NCBI RefSeq assembly: GCF_027706845.1
Contig: NZ_JAQGCZ010000011.1
Span: 62,001 to 126,000 of the forward strand
Direction: 5' to 3'
DNA length: 64,000 nt
DNA from: Mycolicibacterium sp. BiH015
GTDB taxonomy: Bacteria > Actinomycetota > Actinomycetes > Mycobacteriales > Mycobacteriaceae
In this document: piece after piece, positions 36,444-44,703 of the stretch
Position numbering within the stretch: position 1 is the first letter of the stretch
How the letters are laid out: every line of letters begins with the position of its first letter
The notes under the pieces: model-generated
What the model was told of the DNA's origin: nothing
Database searches by the model: none
The model's input: only the letters and a program-made list of their open reading frames with translations
Position numbers and translations under genes: made by a program

Positions 36444-37300
36444 TGCGGGGCCTTCGGGTCGGTCTCGGGCGTCGACGGCCGGGCCGGAACGCTGGCCTCC
36501 GGTGCGGGGGCGGGCTCGTCGGCGACGGATCCGGCGGCCTCGGCCTGCTCGCTTCCGCCTCCGGGTGCGGAATCCGACGGGGTACCGGCTTCAGGCGCCG
36601 ACATGCCGTGCTCGTGTGCGTGACGCAGTCCCGCGAGCGTGGCCTCGCCGACCGGTCCGGGGGGAGTTTCGTCGGAACTCGCCAGGCCGGCAAGCGTTCT
36701 CGCGGTTTCGCGGAACGTGCACAGCGCGCCGCTGCGTGACGGCACCGGCCGGTCGCCGGCCCGAAGGGCGTCGACCAGATCGCGGACCGACGACGGCGTC
36801 TGATTGTCGAAGAAGTCCCAATTGACCATGACCACCGGGGCGTAGTCGCACGCGGCGTTGCACTCGACGTGCTCCAGGGTGATCGCGCCGTCGGCGGTGG
36901 TCTGGCCCGGCGCGATGTCCAGATGGCTCTGAAGGCTTTCCAGGATTGCGTCGCCGCCCATGATCGCGCACAGCGTGTTGGTGCACACACCGACCAGATA
37001 GTCTCCGGTCGGGGTGCGGCGATACATGGAGTAGAAGGTGGCCACTGCCGTGACTTCCGCATCGGTCAAGCCCAATTGCCGCGCGCAGAAGCTGATTCCG
37101 GCAGGTGTGAGGCACCCATCCTCGGCCTGAACGAGATGGAGCAGCGGCAGCAGCGCGGATCTGGACTGCGGATAGCGCCCGATGATCGTCGCCGCGTCGG
37201 CCGCCAGCCGTTGCTCGACGTCGGCCGGGTAGGCGGCGGATCCGTGGATCGGCGGACCGGGTTCGTCGGGTCGTTGCCCGAGATCGAGGAATACCGTCAT
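36440..37300 (-). CDS. nuoE: NADH-quinone oxidoreductase subunit E with long Pro/Ala-rich tail
   Basis: The 286-residue protein is a thioredoxin-like subunit with the [2Fe-2S] ligands in GVCTNTLCAIMGG and ECNAACDYAPVV. From about residue 205 onward the sequence is low complexity, rich in Ala, Pro, Glu and Ser (for example ADEPAPAPEASVPARP). This makes it about 30 residues longer than I remember for the M. tuberculosis protein. The ATG has only weak ribosome-binding bases itself, but a 6-codon ORF with a strong GAGGAG overlaps it as ATGA, so coupled translation is likely. Confidence 0.95.
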   Translation of the reverse strand: MTVFLDLGQRPDEPGPPIHGSAAYPADVEQRLAADAATIIGRYPQSRSALLPLLHLVQAEDGCLTPAGISFCARQLGLTDAEVTAVATFYSMYRRTPTGDYLVGVCTNTLCAIMGGDAILESLQSHLDIAPGQTTADGAITLEHVECNAACDYAPVVMVNWDFFDNQTPSSVRDLVDALRAGDRPVPSRSGALCTFRETARTLAGLASSDETPPGPVGEATLAGLRHAHEHGMSAPEAGTPSDSAPGGGSEQAEAAGSVADEPAPAPEASVPARPSTPETDPKAPQ

Positions 37301-37317
37301 GACCGTCTGTTCTTCAT
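37297..37317 (-). CDS. Six-codon leader ORF coupled to nuoE
   Basis: On the minus strand GAGGAG (37329-37324) is followed after six bases by ATG, then codons for Lys-Asn-Arg-Arg-Ser and TGA, whose first two bases overlap the nuoE ATG (ATGA). It lies in the only long gap (60 bases) between early nuo genes. It may reload ribosomes for nuoE. The coding role of the peptide itself is unproven. Confidence 0.35.
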   Translation of the reverse strand: MKNRRS

Positions 37318-37360
37318 CTACGGCTCCTCGCCCGAGGGCTCGTCGCGGCGCGAGCGCTCA

Positions 37361-38713
37361 TCACCTGTCCACCCCGCCCATCACCGGATCGATCGATGCC
37401 ACCGCGGTGATCGCGTCGGCTACCATGCCGCCCTCGCACATCGCCGCCACCGCTTGCAGATTCGTGAACGACGGATCGCGGTAGTGCACGCGGTAGGGCC
37501 GCGTCCCGCCGTCGGAGACCATGTGTACACCGAGTTCGCCGCGCGGAGACTCGACCGCGACGTACACCTGGCCTGCCGGCACCCGGATGCCCTCGGTCAC
37601 CAACTTGAAGTGGTGGATGAGGCCCTCCATCGAATGACCCATGATCTTGGCGATGTGCTCGGGTGAGTTGCCGAGCCCGTCAGGGCCGACCTTGAGGTCG
37701 GCGGGCCACGCCAGCTTCTTGTCGGTGATCATGACCGGTTCACCCGTCGAGCGCTCCAACCGCTCGACACACTGTTCGACGATCTTGATCGACTCCCGCA
37801 TCTCTTTGACGCGAATGAGGTAGCGCCCGTAGGAATCGCACTGGTCGTCGGTGATGACGTCGAAATCGTATGTGTCGTAACCGCAATACGGCTGAGCCTT
37901 GCGCAGATCATGCGGGAGGCCGGTCGAGCGCAGCACCGGGCCGGTAATGCCGAGCGCCATGCAGCCGGTCAGGTCGAGGTAGCCGATACCCTTCGTGCGC
38001 GCCTTCCAGATGTAGTTCTCGTTGAGCAGATTCTCCATGTCTCGCAGGCGCGTCGGGAGCAGCTTGAGCAGATCGCGGACCTGGGGGAGACCTTCCTCCG
38101 GCAGATCGGCGGCCACACCTCCGGGGCGGATGTAGGCGTTGTTCATCCTCAGCCCGGTGATGGTCTCGAACACCGACAGGATCAGCTCGCGCTCGCGGAA
38201 TCCGAGGAACATCGCTGTCATCGCACCGAGTTCCATGCCACCGGTGGCAAGGGCCACGAGGTGACTGGAGATCCGGTTGAGCTCCATCATCATCACGCGG
38301 ATCACCGACGCCCGCTCAGGGATCGCGTCGGTGACACCGAGCAGCTTCTCCACCCCGAGGCAATAGACCGTCTCGTTGAAAAACGGTGACAGGTAATCCA
38401 TTCGGGTGACGAATGTGACACCCTGCGTCCAGGTGCGGAACTCCAGGTTCTTCTCGATGCCCGTGTGCAGGTAGCCGATTCCGCAGCGCGCCTCGACGAT
38501 CGTCTCACCCTCGATTTCCAGGATGAGCCGCAGTACCCCGTGCGTCGACGGATGCTGCGGGCCCATGTTGACGACGATGCGCTCACCGGCGTGCTCGGCG
38601 GCGTCTCCGGCCCGCGAGGACGAATTGGCGGCCTCCCTTGCGGCAGTGACCACTTGGTCCCAGTCCTGACCGCCGACGACGACGAACCGCTCGGGCCGCT
38701 GCGAGGTGGTCAT
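37361..38713 (-). CDS. nuoD: NADH-quinone oxidoreductase subunit D
   Basis: The 450-residue protein is the 49-kDa-type subunit that lines the quinone site with NuoB. Conserved segments include NMGPQHPSTHGVLRLI, CGIGYLHTGIEK and the C-terminal VESPRGELGVHMVSDG. The stop lies in TGATGAGCGCTCGCG, a motif also found at the end of the acyl-CoA dehydrogenase at 53293. The start overlaps the nuoC stop as TGATG. Confidence 0.97.
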   Translation of the reverse strand: MTTSQRPERFVVVGGQDWDQVVTAAREAANSSSRAGDAAEHAGERIVVNMGPQHPSTHGVLRLILEIEGETIVEARCGIGYLHTGIEKNLEFRTWTQGVTFVTRMDYLSPFFNETVYCLGVEKLLGVTDAIPERASVIRVMMMELNRISSHLVALATGGMELGAMTAMFLGFRERELILSVFETITGLRMNNAYIRPGGVAADLPEEGLPQVRDLLKLLPTRLRDMENLLNENYIWKARTKGIGYLDLTGCMALGITGPVLRSTGLPHDLRKAQPYCGYDTYDFDVITDDQCDSYGRYLIRVKEMRESIKIVEQCVERLERSTGEPVMITDKKLAWPADLKVGPDGLGNSPEHIAKIMGHSMEGLIHHFKLVTEGIRVPAGQVYVAVESPRGELGVHMVSDGGTRPYRVHYRDPSFTNLQAVAAMCEGGMVADAITAVASIDPVMGGVDR

Positions 38714-39405
38714 CAGTTGTACGCCCTGCGCTCATCGGGCGGGGGAATCTCGGCGCCGTGGTACTCGACCGGGATGCCGCCCAGCGGGTAGTCCTTGCGC
38801 TGCGGGTGCCCCACCCAGTCGTCAGGCATCTCGATGCGGGTCAGCGACGGGTGGCCGTCGAAGATGATGCCGAAGAAGTCGTAGGTCTCACGCTCGTGCC
38901 AATCGGTGGTCGGATACACGCGGAACAGGGACGGGATGTGGGGATCGCTTTCCGGCGCAGCCACTTCCACCCGGATGCGGCGATTGTGGGTGATCGACAT
39001 CAGCGGGTAGGCCGCGTGCAACTCGCGGCCGACGTCGTCGGGATAGTGCACGCCGCTGACCCCAAGGCACAGTTCGAATCTCAGCGCCGGATCGTTGCGC
39101 AGCGTCTGCGCGACCTCGACCAGCCGATCTCGATGCACCTCGAGGGTGAGCTCGTCGCGATAGACGACCACCCGTTCGATGGATTCGGCGAACGTGTCCT
39201 CGCCAAGAGCGGCCGCCAGCGCGTCGACGACGTCGTCGAAGTAGCCGCCGTAGGGGCGGGGTGTGCTTCCCGGCAGTGCCACCGGGCGGATCAACCGGCC
39301 ATACCCCGAGGTGTCGCCCGAGCCTTTCGCGCCGAACATGCCGCGCCTCACGCCGATCACCTCGGGAGCGTCGTCGCCGGCCTCACGGGCCGCGTCCGCA
39401 CTCAC
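38713..39405 (-). CDS. nuoC: NADH-quinone oxidoreductase subunit C
   Basis: The 230-residue 30-kDa-type subunit of the peripheral arm has the family signature HERETYDFFGIIFDGHPSL and the RKDYPLGG end. The GTG at 39405 overlaps the nuoB stop as GTGA; the frame is open further upstream but that part lies antisense-like within nuoB. No cofactor is expected. Confidence 0.95.
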   Translation of the reverse strand: MSADAAREAGDDAPEVIGVRRGMFGAKGSGDTSGYGRLIRPVALPGSTPRPYGGYFDDVVDALAAALGEDTFAESIERVVVYRDELTLEVHRDRLVEVAQTLRNDPALRFELCLGVSGVHYPDDVGRELHAAYPLMSITHNRRIRVEVAAPESDPHIPSLFRVYPTTDWHERETYDFFGIIFDGHPSLTRIEMPDDWVGHPQRKDYPLGGIPVEYHGAEIPPPDERRAYN

Positions 39406-39956
39406 CGCAACAGACCTTTCAGCTCGATCGTGGGGGTCACCGCCATCGCGGCCTGCTCTGCCTCCCTGATGGCCTCCTCGCGATTCACACCGAGTGGCAT
39501 TTCTTGAATCTTGTCGTGCAATTTCAGGATTGCGTGCAACAGCATCTCCGGGCGCGGTGGGCATCCGGGCAGATAGATGTCCACAGGCACCACGTGGTCG
39601 ACGCCCTGCACCACGGCGTAGTTGTTGAACATCCCGCCCGACGACGCACACACACCCATGGCCAGCACCCACTTCGGTTCGGCCATCTGGTCGTAGATCT
39701 GACGCAGGACCGGTGCCATCTTCTGGCTCACCCTGCCCGCCACGATCATCAGATCGGCCTGCCGCGGCGTCGCCGAGAAGCGCTCCATGCCGAATCGGCT
39801 GATGTCGAAACGCGGGCCCGCGGTGGCCATCATCTCGATCGCACAGCAGGCCAGGCCGAACGTCGCCGGCCACAGCGACCCTTTGCGGACATATCCGGCG
39901 ACCTTTTCGACGGTCGACAGCAGAATGCCGCCGGGCAGCTTCTCTTCTAATCCCAT
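39402..39956 (-). CDS. nuoB: NADH-quinone oxidoreductase subunit B
   Basis: The 184-residue protein binds the terminal cluster N2 through the tandem Cys37-Cys38 (GLACCAIEMM), Cys103 (GVCASSGGMF) and Cys132 (PGCPPRPE). It passes electrons to quinone. The start at 39956 lies ten bases inside the end of nuoA. Confidence 0.97.
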   Translation of the reverse strand: MGLEEKLPGGILLSTVEKVAGYVRKGSLWPATFGLACCAIEMMATAGPRFDISRFGMERFSATPRQADLMIVAGRVSQKMAPVLRQIYDQMAEPKWVLAMGVCASSGGMFNNYAVVQGVDHVVPVDIYLPGCPPRPEMLLHAILKLHDKIQEMPLGVNREEAIREAEQAAMAVTPTIELKGLLR

Positions 39957-40321
39957 TGCAGGCCTCCCCGGCGCCACACGTAGGTGTAGGCCACGAACAC
40001 GATGACCATGAAAAGCAGCATTTCGACCAGCGCGAACAGGCCGAGGCTGTCGAACGCCACCGCCCACGGATAGAGGAAGACAATCTCGATGTCGAAGACG
40101 ATGAACAGCATCGCCGTCAGGTAGTAGCGGATCGGGAACCGCTGTGCCGTTGCAGCGGCCGCCGGGTCGGAGGCGTCCATCGGTTCGATACCGCACTCGT
40201 AGGCCTCGAGTTTGGCGCGGTTGTAGCGCTTGGGTCCGATCAGCAGGGCGATCCCTACCGATCCCACCGCGAAGACAGCAGCTATCGCACCAAGCACCAG
40301 GATCGGCGTGTACAGATTCAT
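39947..40321 (-). CDS. nuoA: NADH-quinone oxidoreductase subunit A
   Basis: The 124-residue protein has three membrane helices and the conserved YECGIEP loop and FDIEIVFLYPWAV segment. It begins the operon. The ATG at 40321 is preceded by GAGGAG at a somewhat long distance of 12 bases. The frame is open further upstream, but residues before MNLYTPILVL do not resemble NuoA. Confidence 0.95.
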   Translation of the reverse strand: MNLYTPILVLGAIAAVFAVGSVGIALLIGPKRYNRAKLEAYECGIEPMDASDPAAAATAQRFPIRYYLTAMLFIVFDIEIVFLYPWAVAFDSLGLFALVEMLLFMVIVFVAYTYVWRRGGLQWD

Positions 40322-40487
40322 GCTGCGCAGCAGCTCCTCGGGGCTGTCGATGTGAGCTATCCCACAGCGTAGCCCGGTTTTGGATGCAAGCCACACATTT
40401 TGGTTAGTATCCCTACTGGCGTCGTTCGGCGATACCGCATTGCCTCCAATAGGCAAGCGCAGCAGTGAGTTTCACTGTGGCGCGGAG
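40322..40487 (-). promoter_or_regulatory. nuo operon promoter region with an inverted repeat
   Basis: The 166 bases before nuoA must hold the operon promoter; I cannot fix the -10 and -35 with confidence. The inverted repeat TTGCCT-CCAAT-AGGCAA (40440-40456) is perfect and could end transcription of the response-regulator gene or bind a regulator of nuo. Confidence 0.4.
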
Positions 40488-40907
40488 CTACACCGCGGGC
40501 CGAAGAAGCGACACCACGGCGTCACCCAGCCGGATCGGGTCGATCGGGTGCGGAACTGCTGCCTCGGCCCGAGACCAGCGGGCCAGCCACGCATCATCGG
40601 GACGTCCGGTCAGGACCAGTATCGGTGGGCAGTCGTCGATCTCGTCCTTGAGTTGCTTGGCGATGCCCATCCCGCCCACCGGGCTGGCCTCACCATCGAG
40701 GATCGCGAGGTCGAAACCGCCCGCGTCCATGTGCCGAATCACCACAGGGCCGGTGGCAACCTCGACGTAGCTCAGTTCGGGCAGTGCGGGGTGAATCCGT
40801 CTGCCGAGCGCGAGTTGGACCTGCTCCCGAGTCCTCGGATTGTCGCTGTAGACCAGGATCCGCAGAGGTCCCGCCGTTCGCGATGGCTCGGGAGAGGGCA
40901 CAGCCAT
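40488..40907 (-). CDS. Atypical orphan response regulator upstream of nuo (Rv3143-like)
   Basis: The 139-residue single receiver domain has no output domain. The probable phospho-acceptor is Asp71 (DLAILDGEASP), the acidic pocket lies at Ser21-Asp22, and Thr100 (LVLTGR) is kept. The conserved Lys of the beta5 KP motif is replaced by His120 (PHPID), so ordinary phosphorylation-driven switching is uncertain. M. tuberculosis has a similar stand-alone regulator (Rv3143) before its nuo operon, so this position is conserved. A direct effect on complex I or respiration is plausible but not shown here. Confidence 0.82.
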   Translation of the reverse strand: MAVPSPEPSRTAGPLRILVYSDNPRTREQVQLALGRRIHPALPELSYVEVATGPVVIRHMDAGGFDLAILDGEASPVGGMGIAKQLKDEIDDCPPILVLTGRPDDAWLARWSRAEAAVPHPIDPIRLGDAVVSLLRPAV

Positions 40908-40919
40908 GAGCGCGATGGT

Positions 40920-40933
40920 AGCCGCGTGCGGCT
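40920..40933. promoter_or_regulatory. Palindrome upstream of the response-regulator gene
   Basis: AGCCGC-GT-GCGGCT is a perfect 6 bp inverted repeat 13 bases upstream of the start at 40907. It could be an operator; the loop is too short for an RNA hairpin. Confidence 0.25.
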
Positions 40934-40976
40934 GTAGCGGTTTTCGACTTCCGGAAAAAGACTGTCGCGGAGGGCG

Positions 40977-41351
40977 TTACAACAAGGGCTGGATCTCCGC
41001 GGGGTCGAAATACTCATTGATGCGCGTGATGAGTCCGTCGTCGCCCACTTCGATCACGATGCATACGCGCATCGCGATCGTGGTCCCGGTACCGGCGGTG
41101 GCATGCAGAATGTGCTGCTGGACGAAGCCGCCCTCGAAATGCCGGCGATCGAGTATCTCGTAGCGCCGCTCGCTGGTGGTGGTGATGAACCACCTGATGA
41201 TCTTGACCGATCGCCTGTGGTCGTTGTCCCGCGTATCGCCGCTTTTCCACACCGCGATATCCGGACTGAACAACGCGGCCACCGTATCGATGTCGCTGCG
41301 CTCGATGGCGCCGAACAGCCGGTCGGCCACGTCCATCTGCGTTCCGCGCAT
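40977..41351 (-). CDS. SnoaL/NTF2-like protein
   Basis: The 124-residue protein has the cone-like NTF2 fold pattern: an N-terminal helix (VADRLFGAIERSDIDTVAALF), then strands with DIAVWKSGD, and FVQQHILHATAGTGTTIAMR, ending GLITRINEYFD. Members are polyketide cyclases, dehydratases, limonene-epoxide hydrolases or ketosteroid isomerase-like; catalytic residues do not point to one of these. It is divergent from the methyltransferase and may share its regulatory region. Confidence 0.8.
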   Translation of the reverse strand: MRGTQMDVADRLFGAIERSDIDTVAALFSPDIAVWKSGDTRDNDHRRSVKIIRWFITTTSERRYEILDRRHFEGGFVQQHILHATAGTGTTIAMRVCIVIEVGDDGLITRINEYFDPAEIQPLL

Positions 41352-41355
41352 GGTG

Positions 41356-41386
41356 TTGACCTCAACTTAAGTTCAGGTTGAACACT
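41356..41386 (+). promoter_or_regulatory. SoxR/MerR-type promoter for the methyltransferase
   Basis: A -35-like TTGACC (41356-41361) and a -10-like AACACT (41381-41386) are 19 bases apart. The spacer holds the 20 bp palindrome ACCTCAACTTAAGTTCAGGT (41359-41378), paired at nine of ten positions. Overlong spacers with such CCTCAA-type palindromes are the mark of MerR/SoxR-family activators. The start of transcription would fall at the ATG (41394), giving a leaderless mRNA. Confidence 0.65.
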
Positions 41387-41393
41387 GGTCCGC

Positions 41394-42029
41394 ATGGACC
41401 AGACTCCCACCATCTCCCGTTTCGACGACTTCTACAAGAATGAGACGCAGTCCCCACCGTGGGTCATCGGGGAGCCGCAGGCGGCCATCGTCGAGCTTGA
41501 GCGCGCAGGCCTCATCAGCGGCCGTGTGCTCGATGTGGGATGCGGAACAGGCGAGCACACGATCCTGCTCGCGACTGCGGGCTACGACGTCGTCGGCGTC
41601 GACGGCTCGCCCACCGCGGTCGCGCACGCGCGGCGCAATGCCGCAGCGCGCGGTGTGGACGCTCGTTTCGAGGTGGCAGACGCGTTGAGGCTCACGGATG
41701 ACCTGACCTACGACACGATCATCGACAGCGCGCTGTTCCACATCTTCGACGACACCGACCGCCCGACCTACGTCGCCAGCTTGCGGGCAGCCAGCCATGT
41801 GGGGTCGTTCGTCCATGTCCTTGCGCTCTCCGATGCGGGCCGCGGATTCGGGCCGCAGGTCAGCGAGGCCACGATCCGGGACGCGTTCGCAGAGGGCTGG
41901 GAGATCGAGTCGCTGACAACGACCACCTATCGCGGCGTCGTAACCGAGGTCCATGCCGAGGCGCTGGGGCTTGCTGTGGGTACGCGCATAGACGAACCGG
42001 CCTGGTTGGCGCGCGTGCGCAGGCAGTGA
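41394..42029 (+). CDS. Class I SAM-dependent methyltransferase
   Basis: The 211-residue protein has motif I VLDVGCGTGEH (about 43-53), the acidic residue at the end of strand 2 (VVGVDGSP), and EVADALRL plus DTIIDSALFHIF for motifs II and III. The size and the SALFHIFDD motif resemble tellurite/thiol-type small-molecule methyltransferases. The ATG lies directly after a SoxR/MerR-type promoter. Induction by redox-cycling or electrophilic compounds, and methylation of such compounds, are inferred. Confidence 0.85.
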   Translation: MDQTPTISRFDDFYKNETQSPPWVIGEPQAAIVELERAGLISGRVLDVGCGTGEHTILLATAGYDVVGVDGSPTAVAHARRNAAARGVDARFEVADALRLTDDLTYDTIIDSALFHIFDDTDRPTYVASLRAASHVGSFVHVLALSDAGRGFGPQVSEATIRDAFAEGWEIESLTTTTYRGVVTEVHAEALGLAVGTRIDEPAWLARVRRQ

Positions 42030-42107
42030 CGCTCGCCGAGCTTTTTGCTGGAAGCGTCTTGAGGGGAGGCTGGCGGCGCTAGCATTCGCCCTGAGGGCGG
42101 GAGGGCG

Positions 42108-44702
42108 ATGAAGGCTGCTCTGGGACTGGCGCGCACACAGGTGGAGGCGGCTGTCGCGGGCTCGCGGATGCGTGCGGTGCTCTACGGGGCCGCCGGCGTC
42201 GGCAAGACATCGATGGCACGCAAGCTGGCTCGCGAGTTCAGCCGCAAACATCCACGGCTGGAGTCGCACTGGGTCTCGGCCACGGCATCGGCGAGCAACA
42301 TTCCGTTCGGCGCGTTCAGCCACTTGATCGAGGTGACCGGCGGCGCGGAACCGACCGCATTGTTGCGGGCAGCCCGCCGGTCCCTGTGTGCGACGCACGG
42401 CCTGATCCTGGTGGTCGACGACGCCCATCAACTCGACACACTGTCTGCCACTCTTGTCCACCAACTCGCGATCAACGACGAGGCCCACGTCATGCTCACC
42501 GTCCGCGCCGGCGAGCCCGTACCGGACGCGGTCACGGCGCTGTGGAAAGACGGCATCCTTCCTCGGCACGACATTTTGCCGTTCGATCGCAGGGAAACGG
42601 CGCAGCTGCTGAAACAGATTCTCGGCGGGGCGGTCGAGGACGTCAGCGCAGCGCGAATCTTCGAGGTGAGTCAGGGCAACCCGCTTTACCTGCGCCACCT
42701 CGTGGAGGCTGCGCTGGCGACCGGGACGCTGCGGCAAGTCGAAGGTGTGTGGCAGCTACGTGGACAGATGACATTGACCGCGCAACTGTCGACGCTCATC
42801 GACCAGCATCTCGACGGTCTTCCAGAGCAGGTGCGGATGGTGCTCGACTTTCTGGCCATCGAGGACCCGTTGGCGGTTGACGACCTCGCTGCACTCGTCG
42901 GGGCCGACGCCGTCGCGATGGCGGAGACGACCGGTGTGGTCACGGTCGCAGACAGATCCGGGACGCTGTTCGCCCATCCGTTCCACCCGATATACACCGA
43001 GCGCGTGCGTTCGTCCCTGGGGTTGCTGACGATGCGCAACCTGCGAAAGCGGCTGACCGGTCAACTCTCGGAGCGCGCCTCGACCAATCTCAGCGCTCGA
43101 CTGCGGATGGCAGCGCTTGCGATGGATACCGATGAGCCACCCTCCGCCGCCGAGCTCATCGGCTTGAGCTGGGAGGCCATGGGCCTGGGCGATCTCGCAC
43201 TCGGCGAACGTCTGGCCCGGGCGGCACTCGATCAGTCCGACACTCTGTCTGCGCGCCTGCCGCTCGCCCACTCGCTGTCGTGGCAAGGGCGTGGACGGGA
43301 AGCGGACGACGCTCTCAACCCGGTTGATCCCGACACGCTGTCGCAATGGGACCTGATGGCGTGGACGCTTCCCAAAGCCGCCAACCGATTTTGGATGCTG
43401 TCGGAATCGGAGGAGGCCATCGAGTATCTCGCCGCAATGCGAATGCGCATCAGTGAACGCGGTGCGTTGCACACGATCGACGCGCTTACGGCGACATTCG
43501 CGATGAACGTGGGGGACCCGAAAGAGGCGATCCGAGTCGCTTCAGGCGTTCTCGAAGCGAACGACGCACAGGACCTCGCCGTGGCCTGGGCCTCGGCCGC
43601 GGCCACCCTGTCGAGCGCCAGGATGGGGCGATTCGCCGACGTCGACAACCTTGCGCGGCGTGGGCTCGAAGCTTCCCATCCCGGGTTGTTGAGGTTCACC
43701 ATCGGACTGGGACAGTCCCTGGCGCTCATCATGTCCGGCGAGGTCGCGTCGGCCGAATCTCTCGCCCGGCATTACCTCAGTTTCTCGGAGTTCCAACAGC
43801 CCGGGCGCGCGATCGGCGAAGTCCTCCTGGGCAGCACCCTGGTGCTCGCCGGCGAATTCGGCGATGCGGTGACGCTCTTGCGTCAAGCTGCTGCGGCGCT
43901 CACTTCGACCGGTTACAGCTGGGGCCCGTTGGCCTTGACCGCGCTCTCACAGGCACTCGGACAGCAGGGCCGAGCCGCCGATGCTGCGGCTGCCTTGGAA
44001 CGCGCCGAGGCCAGCCACGGAGTGCGCTCGGCGATCTACGCTCCCGAGTTGGCGCTGGCCCGAGCATGGTCCCTGGCCGCGGCGCGAAACATGCGGGCCG
44101 CAGTCGCGTCGGCGCGCGACGCGGTTCACGTTGCCCTGCAGACTGGCCAGGAGGCGGTGGCGCTGCGTGCCTTGCAGGAAGGGGCCCGGCTGGGTGACAC
44201 CCAAGGAGTGGGTACCGCGATCCGCCTCAACGACAAGATCAGTTGTGCTGCAGGCGAACTCTGCATTTCACACCTGAGGGCCCTCGCCGACGGCGATGCG
44301 CCCGCGCTCATGGTTGTTGCCAGAAAATTCGAGGATGCAGGGATGGTGGCGATCGCCGCTGATGCGGCCGCGCAGGCCGCGGCGATGCATCAGGCCCATG
44401 CCGAACGCTCCGGTGAGACAGCCGCCAGAACCTATGCGAGTGCTTTGTCTCAGCGCTGCGGAAATCCGGCGACCCCGGCTCTGGAGAAGGTGCTCAACCC
44501 GACGCCGCTCACCGACCGGGAGCGCGAGGTCGCGGTGATGGTCTCCCAAGGCCAGTCCAATAAGTCAATCGCCGATCGGCTCAGTGTGTCGGTGCGAACC
44601 GTGGAAGGACATGTCTACAAAGCGTGTATGAAACTGGGCCTACCCGACCGCGCCGCGCTGGCAGTGGCGATGGGTGCGGCTGCGCATCAGGGGATGAGTT
44701 GA
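42108..44702 (+). CDS. LuxR-family LAL-type ATP-dependent transcriptional regulator
   Basis: The 864-residue protein has Walker A GAAGVGKT (27-34), Walker B LILVVDDAHQLD (about 101-112), a helical repeat middle and a C-terminal LuxR domain (about 800-860; KSIADRLSVSVRTVEGHVYK). It differs from the other two LAL proteins in this window: its HTH begins with TPLTDREREVAVMVSQGQSN and its N-terminus is shorter. The ATG follows GGGAGGGCG. The a/b hydrolase begins one base after its stop, so it is likely the local activator of the downstream lipid-type genes. Confidence 0.9.
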   Translation: MKAALGLARTQVEAAVAGSRMRAVLYGAAGVGKTSMARKLAREFSRKHPRLESHWVSATASASNIPFGAFSHLIEVTGGAEPTALLRAARRSLCATHGLILVVDDAHQLDTLSATLVHQLAINDEAHVMLTVRAGEPVPDAVTALWKDGILPRHDILPFDRRETAQLLKQILGGAVEDVSAARIFEVSQGNPLYLRHLVEAALATGTLRQVEGVWQLRGQMTLTAQLSTLIDQHLDGLPEQVRMVLDFLAIEDPLAVDDLAALVGADAVAMAETTGVVTVADRSGTLFAHPFHPIYTERVRSSLGLLTMRNLRKRLTGQLSERASTNLSARLRMAALAMDTDEPPSAAELIGLSWEAMGLGDLALGERLARAALDQSDTLSARLPLAHSLSWQGRGREADDALNPVDPDTLSQWDLMAWTLPKAANRFWMLSESEEAIEYLAAMRMRISERGALHTIDALTATFAMNVGDPKEAIRVASGVLEANDAQDLAVAWASAAATLSSARMGRFADVDNLARRGLEASHPGLLRFTIGLGQSLALIMSGEVASAESLARHYLSFSEFQQPGRAIGEVLLGSTLVLAGEFGDAVTLLRQAAAALTSTGYSWGPLALTALSQALGQQGRAADAAAALERAEASHGVRSAIYAPELALARAWSLAAARNMRAAVASARDAVHVALQTGQEAVALRALQEGARLGDTQGVGTAIRLNDKISCAAGELCISHLRALADGDAPALMVVARKFEDAGMVAIAADAAAQAAAMHQAHAERSGETAARTYASALSQRCGNPATPALEKVLNPTPLTDREREVAVMVSQGQSNKSIADRLSVSVRTVEGHVYKACMKLGLPDRAALAVAMGAAAHQGMS

Positions 44703-44703
44703 G

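Noticed and set aside
35415..36623. Long plus-strand frame opposite nuoF/nuoE (402 codons)
   Set aside because: It is antisense to well-conserved complex I genes, has His/Arg/Gln-rich composition and no recognisable domain. High GC content leaves such shadow frames open.
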